Below are positions 1-5,366 of a stretch of DNA of 8,049 nt, piece after piece (position 1 is the first letter of the stretch; the number at the start of each line of letters is the position of its first letter). The DNA is from Akkermansiaceae bacterium (GTDB lineage: Bacteria; Verrucomicrobiota; Verrucomicrobiia; Verrucomicrobiales; Akkermansiaceae). The stretch covers positions 1 through 8,049 of the forward strand of contig CAIVXP010000377.1 of the NCBI GenBank assembly GCA_903909905.1, read 5' to 3'. Position numbers and translations under genes: made by a program. Below the pieces are notes generated by a model. The model ran no database searches. It was given only the letters and a program-made list of their open reading frames with translations, and was not told where the DNA came from.

Positions 1-837
1 CGTGGTTTCGATGATCTCTTTGCCCTTCACGCACGAAGCTCCTGCCCGTTTCGCGCGGCGCTCAAGCTCGGAAAGTTTTTTCACATCGACATCCATGCCA
101 AACACCCGCCCCTCGTTGCCCATCAGCGCAGCCAAATGCAAGGCCTTGCCACCCGCGCCCGAACACGCGTCGATGACACGCTCGCCAGGTTGCGCCCCAA
201 GAATCGGCGCAATCATTTGCGACCCGGCATCCTGAATCTCCACGCGTCCATCAAGCCTCAATGGCTTCGGCAATGACTTGCCGCGCGCCAACACCAAAGC
301 ATCAGGCAAAGCCTCAATCGTCGTGGCCTCGACCCCCTGCGATGCCAGCCACCCAATCGCCTCGTCGCGCGTGGTCTTGAGCGTGTTGACCCGCAAATAC
401 ACCGGTGCTCGATGGTTGAGCACAGCAATTTCCTGATCCCACGCATCACCAAGTTCGTCCACGCCCAAGGCATCAAGCCAATCGGGAATCGACTCACGAA
501 TCGCCCGCGGTTGATCGGCAAGTTGCAATTCACGCAACGCCATTTCCTCAGGGCTCGCGCCTTTGAATTTCCACCACTCGGGAATCTCATAACCCATCCG
601 CCGCCACTGCGCCGCACACATGGCATCGGTCTCCTCGCTGTCCGCGACAAACCCCAAAGCACGCCGCCAACGCACCACCTCGAATGCGGTCTCGGCAATG
701 AATCCACGATCACGCTTGCCCCACTTGGGATTGTTCTCAAACGCCTCGGCCAGCGCGTGATCCAAGACGCGGTGCTCCTTGAAAACCAACTTGATGGTTT
801 CCGACGCGGCTTCGGCAAGAATGCGGTGCATTTTCAT
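1..837 (-). CDS. RsmB/NOP-family RNA m5C methyltransferase, 3' end beyond window
   Basis: This is the amino-terminal 279 codons of a SAM-dependent RNA cytosine-5 methyltransferase of the Fmu/RsmB/NOP2 family, likely acting on rRNA in the cytoplasm. The reading frame is open to the window edge. Residues 1-65 hold the helical start with W-G-K-R-D-R-G-F-I-A-E-T (39-50), typical of the Bacteroidetes/Verrucomicrobia branch. Y-L-R-V-N (147-151) and Q-D-A-G-S-Q (202-207) are family landmarks. The SAM-binding motif I is D-A-C-S-G-A-G-G-K (223-231), followed by the motif II acid in G-M-D-V-D (247-251). The two catalytic cysteines (P-C and T-C-S motifs) would lie in the missing part, so activity cannot be judged here. 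The start at 837 has G-G-A-A-G-G-G nine bases upstream; an ATG two codons later (831) is an alternative. It is divergent from the RlmI-like gene. Which rRNA position it modifies (C967-like or another) cannot be told from the visible part. Confidence 0.9.
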   Translation of the reverse strand, partial: MKMHRILAEAASETIKLVFKEHRVLDHALAEAFENNPKWGKRDRGFIAETAFEVVRWRRALGFVADSEETDAMCAAQWRRMGYEIPEWWKFKGASPEEMALRELQLADQPRAIRESIPDWLDALGVDELGDAWDQEIAVLNHRAPVYLRVNTLKTTRDEAIGWLASQGVEATTIEALPDALVLARGKSLPKPLRLDGRVEIQDAGSQMIAPILGAQPGERVIDACSGAGGKALHLAALMGNEGRVFGMDVDVKKLSELERRAKRAGASCVKGKEIIETT

Positions 838-933
838 GAAACGACACCCTTCCCGAAAACATGCGACATGGCAATGGAAACGGATCAACCATTCGGATTC
901 GACATTCTTCCCGACTTGAGGCCTATTGCCCGC

Positions 934-2085
934 ATGCCGACCGTTCAAATTAAGAACATCACCTATCACCCGTCGATCTGGCCAAAGATGATCGGCGAGG
1001 CCTCGCGCGACGCAAAGCCGGGTGATCTCGTACAAGTGCTCGATAAGGACGGTGGCGCATTCGGCTGGGGCCTTTGGAATCCAAAGTCGCGCATGCCCTT
1101 GCGCATCGTGAACCACTCGCCCGATGAAATCGACGAGTCGTTTTTTGACAATGCGATCCGCCGCGCTGCATCCATGCGCCGCGAAATGCTCGCGCTCGAC
1201 GAAACAACCGAGGCGTACCGCGCGATCCATGGCGACGCCGATTTCATGCCCGGCATCGTTGCCGACAAATTCGCCGATGTGCTATCGGTGGAAATCACCA
1301 ACCTCGCCGCATGGCAACGCCTGCCACGCTGGATCCCGATTCTTCACGAATGCCTCGACACCCAACGCGTGGTCATCGGCATCGACGCGGAACTTGCCCG
1401 CATCGAAGGCATCCCCCGCAGCGGCGGCGCGACTTCCGACAATGTCCGCTCTGTGAAAATTCGTGAACACGGCATCCGCTACGAAATCGATTTCAGCACT
1501 GGCCACAAAACTGGATTCTTCTGCGATCAACGCGACAACCGCAAGCTCTTCGCCTCACACGCCAAGGACCGCTCGGTGCTCGACCTCTGCTGCTACACCG
1601 GTGGCTTCTCGATCTCCGCCGCACTCGCCGGAGCCAGCGAGGTGACCGCCATCGACCTCGACGAAACCGCGATCGAAATGGCCAAACGCAATGCCAACCT
1701 CAACTCGGCACGCGTGAAGTTCACCCACGCCGATGCCTTCACCTGGATCCGCACGATGATCGAAAACGGGCGCACATGGGACCTCGTAATCGCAGATCCA
1801 CCAAAATTCATCCACGGCCGCGAAGATGAAACCGGCATCGCGAAATACGCCGACCTCAACAAGCTCGCTCTCCAACTCGTCAAACCCGGCGGTATCTTCG
1901 TCACCTGCTCATGCTCCGGCCAACTTGGCGCCGATGACTTCGAACGCACCGTCATCGCCGCCGCGCACCGCACCAACCGCCGCCTCCAGATCATCCAGCG
2001 CACCGGCGCCGGCGCCGACCATCCGACGCTTTCGAACTACCCGGAATCCCGCTACCTCAAGGTGATCTGGTCGCGCGCGCTTTGA
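934..2085 (+). CDS. rlmI: RlmI-family PUA-domain rRNA m5C methyltransferase
   Basis: The 383-residue product matches the RlmI family, whose E. coli member methylates C1962 of 23S rRNA; here the target is inferred. Residues about 1-62 form the PUA RNA-binding domain (G-D-L-V-Q-V near 30-35, L-R-I-V near 56-59). Residues 93-113 (E-A-Y-R-A-I-H-G-D-A-D...P-G-I-V-A-D) and G-H-K-T-G-F-F-C-D-Q-R-D-N-R (190-203) are the central family motifs. SAM motif I is V-L-D-L-C-C-Y-T-G-G-F-S (215-226), motif IV is D-P-P-K (288-291), and motif VI is T-C-S-C-S (324-328), with C327 the likely catalytic cysteine. The start at 934 is chosen because the PUA domain begins directly after it and G-A-G-G lies 12 bases upstream. 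In-frame ATGs at 868 and 874 would add about 20 residues with no family match. It is divergent from the other rRNA methyltransferase gene, so both may be expressed with ribosome synthesis. Confidence 0.88.
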   Translation: MPTVQIKNITYHPSIWPKMIGEASRDAKPGDLVQVLDKDGGAFGWGLWNPKSRMPLRIVNHSPDEIDESFFDNAIRRAASMRREMLALDETTEAYRAIHGDADFMPGIVADKFADVLSVEITNLAAWQRLPRWIPILHECLDTQRVVIGIDAELARIEGIPRSGGATSDNVRSVKIREHGIRYEIDFSTGHKTGFFCDQRDNRKLFASHAKDRSVLDLCCYTGGFSISAALAGASEVTAIDLDETAIEMAKRNANLNSARVKFTHADAFTWIRTMIENGRTWDLVIADPPKFIHGREDETGIAKYADLNKLALQLVKPGGIFVTCSCSGQLGADDFERTVIAAAHRTNRRLQIIQRTGAGADHPTLSNYPESRYLKVIWSRAL

Positions 2086-2127
2086 TTGAAATTTCCTGCC
2101 ATAACACGTTTTTTCGTGCTCATTACA

Positions 2128-2152
2128 CACATATACTTGGCACATATACTTG
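2128..2152. repeat. 12-bp tandem direct repeat, candidate vapBC operator/promoter
   Basis: CACATATACTTG occurs twice without mismatch, at 2128-2139 and 2141-2152, with one G between, so the period is 13 bp. Each copy contains TATACT (2132-2137 and 2145-2150), close to a sigma-70 -10 hexamer. A weak -35 candidate, TTACAC, lies at 2123-2128, 16 bp before the second TATACT. The second copy also overlaps a small inverted repeat, CTTGA-CTT-TCAAG (2149-2161). The repeat lies 31 bp before the antitoxin start. Ribbon-helix-helix antitoxins normally bind repeated operator half-sites over their own promoter, so an autoregulatory role is inferred; the repeat itself is directly visible. Confidence 0.6.
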
Positions 2153-2183
2153 ACTTTCAAGAGTTCGCTGCCAAATTCCCCAC

Positions 2184-2420
2184 ATGGCCCAACTCACGAT
2201 CTATCTCGATGCGGACACGCAGAAAAAAGTCGAGGCCGCCGCCCGCCGCGATTCGGTATCACTCTCCCGCTGGGCGCGCGACCACCTTGCCCGCGCCGCC
2301 GCTCAGGACGATGCGTCGGCATGGAGCCACCTCTCGGCATTCATGGGCACGGTCGACAAATCGTTTGCCACTCCCAAGCGCGAACGCGGCCACCGCACGA
2401 TTCCGAATCTCGAAGACTGA
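2184..2420 (+). CDS. vapB: Ribbon-helix-helix antitoxin, VapB-type
   Basis: This 78-residue protein is the likely antitoxin of the PIN-domain toxin that starts five bases after its stop codon. Residues 1-40 read as a ribbon-helix-helix (CopG/Arc-like) DNA-binding domain: a beta strand (Q-L-T-I-Y-L, 3-8), helix 1 (D-T-Q-K-K-V-E-A-A-A-R-R), a turn (D-S-V-S-L-S) and helix 2 (R-W-A-R-D-H-L-A-R-A-A). The carboxyl half (about 41-78) is low in structure, with a short tail that would wrap around and inhibit the toxin, as in related systems. Such antitoxins usually dimerise and repress their own operon; the direct repeat just upstream is a candidate binding site. No good Shine-Dalgarno sequence precedes the ATG. 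The short length and position before vapC support the call; the exact antitoxin subfamily is not certain. Confidence 0.85.
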   Translation: MAQLTIYLDADTQKKVEAAARRDSVSLSRWARDHLARAAAQDDASAWSHLSAFMGTVDKSFATPKRERGHRTIPNLED

Positions 2421-2425
2421 GTTCG

Positions 2426-2827
2426 ATGTACTGCCTCGACACCAACATCTGGTCTTACATTTTGCGTCAGCCAAACAAGGCACTGATCCGCAATCTCAGT
2501 TCCAAAAAGACAGCCGACCTCTGCCTTGCGGAACTCACGCGCGCGGAGTTGCTCTATGGCGCCTTGAGAAGCAGCCAGGCCACTCACCTGCGCCAACGCA
2601 TCAACGATCTCCTCTCACCCTACGCCCACCTGCCCTTCGGTGGTGAGGCTGCCGAGCATTATGCCGACATCCGCATGCGCCTGGAAAAAGTTGGCAAACC
2701 GATCAACCCCAATGATCTCATCATCGCCGCCACCGCAAGAGCCGCCGGTGCGACATTGGTCACCGCCAACCTTCGCGAATTCTCGCGCGTACCCGGCCTA
2801 AAATGCCGCGACTGGACAGCGGACTGA
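2426..2827 (+). CDS. vapC: PIN-domain endoribonuclease toxin VapC
   Basis: This 133-residue protein is a complete PIN domain, the metal-dependent RNase fold of VapC toxins, which commonly cut tRNA or rRNA and stop translation. Visible active-site residues are D5 in L-D-T-N (4-7), E41 in E-L-L-Y-G-A (41-46) and D97 in N-D-L-I-I-A-A-T-A (96-104). The closing motif L-V-T-A-N-L-R-E-F (111-119), then R-V-P-G-L, is typical of the family, with N115 at the fourth acidic position. Length fits the usual 125-140 residues, and no catalytic residue is missing, so the toxin looks active. It starts at ATG 2426, five bases after the antitoxin stop, which suggests translational coupling. The open frame continues upstream to 2150 through the antitoxin gene in another frame, but that extension has no family match. 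The gene ends 15 bp before the ppk2 stop codon on the other strand. Confidence 0.93.
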   Translation: MYCLDTNIWSYILRQPNKALIRNLSSKKTADLCLAELTRAELLYGALRSSQATHLRQRINDLLSPYAHLPFGGEAAEHYADIRMRLEKVGKPINPNDLIIAATARAAGATLVTANLREFSRVPGLKCRDWTAD

Positions 2828-2842
2828 TCCCACCACCCCCAT

Positions 2843-3670
2843 TCAATCGCCGATTCGTATTTCGTTCGGATTCCAGCTCGGCTCGGGCATGGTCATTTTA
2901 AGCTTCTTCATCGTATCGAGTACGATTCTCGCAACGCATAGGTTGCGGTACCACTTGCGGTCGGCCGGCACCACATACCACGGCGCATGCTCGGTCGATG
3001 TCTCGGAAACCACATCCTCGTACGCCTTCATGAAGTGATCCCACAGCGCGCGATCCGCGAGGTCATCGGGGTTGAACTTCCAATGCTTGTCGGGATTTTC
3101 CAAACGCGATTCCAACCTGCGTTTTTGTTCCTCCTTCGAGATATGCAGAAAAACCTTCACGATTGTCGTGCCCTCTTCCGCAAGCATGCGCTCGAAATCA
3201 ATGATGTGCTGCGTGCGACGCTTCCAAACCGCGTCGGGAAAAATATTTTTCACGCGCACCGCAATCACGTCCTCATAGTGACTGCGGTTAAAAATCACCA
3301 ACTCCCCACGCCGCGGCACCTTCGAGTGGATGCGCCAAAGGAAATCATGCGCGAGTTCCTCTTCGCTGGGTTTCTTGAACGATCTCACATGAATGCCCTG
3401 CGGATCGATGTGCGAAAAAACATGCTTAATGCAGCCATCCTTGCCGCCGGTGTCCATCGCTTGCATGACCACCAGGATCCGATGCTTATTCTGCGCGTAG
3501 AGGAGCTTTTGCTGTTCCTGGAGCTGCCTCTGCAATTGGCCAAACTGCGGCTCGTAGTCATCCTTGCCATTGCCGGCAAACAGCAACTTATCATCGGTCT
3601 GGATCTTGCCGAGATGAACTTTGCCCCCGGGCTTGATCCGGTAGTGTTCCAATGCTGCGGTGACTGGCAT
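2843..3670 (-). CDS. ppk2: Polyphosphate:nucleotide phosphotransferase PPK2
   Basis: The 275-residue product is a single-domain PPK2-family kinase that transfers phosphate between polyphosphate and nucleotides. Residues 66-79 contain the Walker A region (A-M-D-T-G-G-K-D-G, 71-79). F-N-R-S-H-Y-E-D-V (127-135) is the Walker B/base-binding motif. The lid segment includes R-L-E-N-P-D-K-H-W-K-F (189-199), followed by T-S-T-E-H-A-P-W-Y-V-V-P-A-D-R-K-W (224-240). These details resemble the short PPK2 group often called class III, which can phosphorylate both AMP and ADP; class is inferred by eye. The start at 3670 is supported by AGGA six bases upstream and by family length. The frame is open further upstream to 3961, but that part lies over the neighbouring gene and has no PPK2 match. 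It is divergent from the Ppx-like/ppk1 pair, so shared phosphate or stress control is plausible. Confidence 0.95.
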   Translation of the reverse strand: MPVTAALEHYRIKPGGKVHLGKIQTDDKLLFAGNGKDDYEPQFGQLQRQLQEQQKLLYAQNKHRILVVMQAMDTGGKDGCIKHVFSHIDPQGIHVRSFKKPSEEELAHDFLWRIHSKVPRRGELVIFNRSHYEDVIAVRVKNIFPDAVWKRRTQHIIDFERMLAEEGTTIVKVFLHISKEEQKRRLESRLENPDKHWKFNPDDLADRALWDHFMKAYEDVVSETSTEHAPWYVVPADRKWYRNLCVARIVLDTMKKLKMTMPEPSWNPNEIRIGD

Positions 3671-3781
3671 GACCGATCCTATGCCCACACACCCCTGCTT
3701 TGACAAGCCCCGCCTGCAAATGTCACACAGCGCACGTTTTTGGTGATTGAAACGCGATCCTCTCTGCGATGTGCTTTGGCA
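3671..3781. promoter_or_regulatory. Divergent intergenic region between ppk2 and ppx-like/ppk1
   Basis: This 111-bp gap must hold the start signals for both directions. On the plus strand a perfect TTGACA lies at 3700-3705, but the region 16-18 bp downstream (around GTCACACA, 3722-3729) is a poor -10. On the minus strand the overlapping TTGTCA (3706-3701) is 17 bp from CATAGG (3683-3678), a 3/6 match to TATAAT. That CATAGG overlaps the AGGA ribosome binding site of ppk2, so it is unlikely to be a true -10 unless the mRNA is leaderless. No convincing PhoB box was seen. The promoter calls are tentative; the ribosome binding site is better supported. Confidence 0.25.
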
Positions 3782-5341
3782 ATGGCTCGCCCAAGGAAAT
3801 CCGCCACCAAGCTCGCGCACCCGGAGCAACTCTCGACAGCCATCCACATCGGCGCCAGCGCGGTTTCGATGCTCGTCGCCACAGGCAACGGCGATGGCAC
3901 GCTCCAGGCCGTCGATTTCCTCGAACAACCCGCACCAGTCGCCCGCGACGTTTTCCGCCATGGCGCTATCAGCCTCGCCACCACCGAACGCGTAGTTTCA
4001 ATCATCCTCGAATTTCAAAAATCCCTCTACGAACTCGGCCTCAATTCCCACGAGATCACCCGTGCAGCCGTCACCAACATCCTCAGCGAGGCGAAAAATC
4101 AGGAAACCTTCATGAACCGGATCCGCGTCGCCTGCGGTCTGCGCCTCGGCGCAATCGACGATGGCGAAATGACGCGCCTGATTTATCTCAAAACCCGGCG
4201 CCGCCTGAGCCACCTGCCGGGGATGAAAAAAGGCGCAACACTCGTGCTCCATGTCGGCCCCGGCAACACGCGCGCGCTACTGTTTCAAAATGGTCTCATC
4301 ACCCGCTACACCAGCTACCGCATGGGCACCCACCGCACCCGCGAGGCAGTCGAAGCATCCCACGCCGAAGGCGGTAGCTTGCTGCGTGTCATTCGCGAGC
4401 ACACCTCCGGCAACATCGCTCAGATCAGCCTGGATTATGCCGACATCCGCATCGACGGCATGGTCGTGATCGGTCACGAAATGCAATCGATCGCACCCGA
4501 GCTCATCAATCGTGAAAATGCCTGCACGCTCAAGTCGCTGCGCCAGTTCACCACCGAAACAGCCAACCTCAGCGACGCCGAAATCGTTCGCCGCTACCAA
4601 CTGGACTACCAAACTACCGAGGCGCTCTTGCCAGCTTTAGAAATCAACCTCGCCATCGCCGAGGCGATAAAACTCAACGAGGTGCGCATTCCGGAAAGCG
4701 ATTACGAAAAAGGCCTGCTGCACGATCTTTTGGTTTCGGAGTACCTCGCCGATACATTCGCCGAGGAAGTCCTGCGCTCCTCACGCATCCTGGCAGAACG
4801 CTATCAATCGGATCCCTCCCACGGCGAACATGTCGGCCACCTCTGCAAGCGATTTTTCGATGAGCTCACCGATCTCCATCAACTCACCGCCCACGACGCA
4901 CTCCTGCTGCAAGTCGCCGCAATCCTTCACGAGGTCGGCACCTATGTCAGCCCGCGCGCCCACCACAAGCACTCGGAATACCTGATTCTCAACTCGGAGA
5001 TTTTCGGTCTCGACCGCAACGATGTCACCATCGTTGCACAGATCGCACGCTACCACCGCCACGCCTGCCCAAGCCTCGACCACCCAAGCTACGCCGCACT
5101 CGATACCGAGGACCGCATTCGCGTCTGCAAACTCGCCGCCCTTTTACGCGTCGCTGATGCGCTGGAACGCACCCACGCCCAACGCGTCTCTCAAATCGAA
5201 ATCCACCGCGAAGAAAAACGCATCCGCATCCGCCTCCCAGGCCTCGCCGATGCCGCGGTCGAACGCCTCGCGATGACATCCAAGGCCGACCTCTTTGAAC
5301 AAGTCTTCGGACTCAGCGTTGTGATTGACGAGGAGATCTGA
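3782..5341 (+). CDS. Ppx/GppA-like protein with degenerate phosphatase site and HD domain
   Basis: The 519-residue product has the length and layout of E. coli exopolyphosphatase (513): two ASKHA phosphatase subdomains (about 18-300), then an HD-type helical domain (about 310-460) and a short carboxyl domain. The HD region is well kept: H350, L-H-E-V-G (382-386), H-H-K-H-S (394-398), A-R-Y-H-R (422-426) and L-R-V-A-D-A-L (455-461). The phosphatase site is not. I-D-x-G-S-N is I-H-I-G-A-S (21-26). The E-A-R holding catalytic Glu121 of E. coli PPX is M-T-R (130-132). D-x-G-G-G-S-T-E is H-V-G-P-G-N-T-R (157-164), and the G-x-S-G-T loop reads G-H-E-M (231-234). The ATG at 3782 is preferred over TTG 3740 because it gives the family length; no clear ribosome binding site is seen. 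It lies 25 bp before ppk1, suggesting a role in polyphosphate metabolism, perhaps as a regulator or nucleotide sensor. Canonical Ppx activity is doubtful. Confidence 0.85.
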   Translation: MARPRKSATKLAHPEQLSTAIHIGASAVSMLVATGNGDGTLQAVDFLEQPAPVARDVFRHGAISLATTERVVSIILEFQKSLYELGLNSHEITRAAVTNILSEAKNQETFMNRIRVACGLRLGAIDDGEMTRLIYLKTRRRLSHLPGMKKGATLVLHVGPGNTRALLFQNGLITRYTSYRMGTHRTREAVEASHAEGGSLLRVIREHTSGNIAQISLDYADIRIDGMVVIGHEMQSIAPELINRENACTLKSLRQFTTETANLSDAEIVRRYQLDYQTTEALLPALEINLAIAEAIKLNEVRIPESDYEKGLLHDLLVSEYLADTFAEEVLRSSRILAERYQSDPSHGEHVGHLCKRFFDELTDLHQLTAHDALLLQVAAILHEVGTYVSPRAHHKHSEYLILNSEIFGLDRNDVTIVAQIARYHRHACPSLDHPSYAALDTEDRIRVCKLAALLRVADALERTHAQRVSQIEIHREEKRIRIRLPGLADAAVERLAMTSKADLFEQVFGLSVVIDEEI

Positions 5342-5366
5342 AATCCACCGCCACTTCCCGCATCCC

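Noticed and set aside
258..818. Minus-strand 186-residue open frame
   Set aside because: It is a shifted frame of the RsmB-family gene, rich in Arg, Trp and Ser as expected for a shadow frame in GC-rich DNA.
412..933. Long plus-strand open frame upstream of the RlmI-like domain
   Set aside because: It is antisense to the well-supported RsmB-family gene and its translation has no family features; the RlmI match begins only at about 934.
2105..2118. CACG-TTTTTT-CGTG after rlmI as a terminator
   Set aside because: The stem is only four base pairs, and the T run is in the loop rather than after the stem.
2987..3703. 238-residue plus-strand open frame opposite ppk2
   Set aside because: It is fully antisense to ppk2, which keeps all PPK2 motifs; the antisense product shows no domain.
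3700..3729. Pho box in the ppk2/ppx-like gap
   Set aside because: TTGACA and TGTCAC are present but not as the paired, 11-bp-spaced CTGTCA-type repeats of a PhoB site.
3671..3961. Amino-terminal extension of ppk2 with M-A-E-N-V-A start
   Set aside because: The extension overlaps the Ppx-like gene, has no PPK2 homology, and a ribosome binding site supports the ATG at 3670.
4925..4939. H-E in place of H-D in the Ppx-like HD motif
   Set aside because: E. coli PPX also has L-H-E-V-G at this place, so the Glu is normal for the family.
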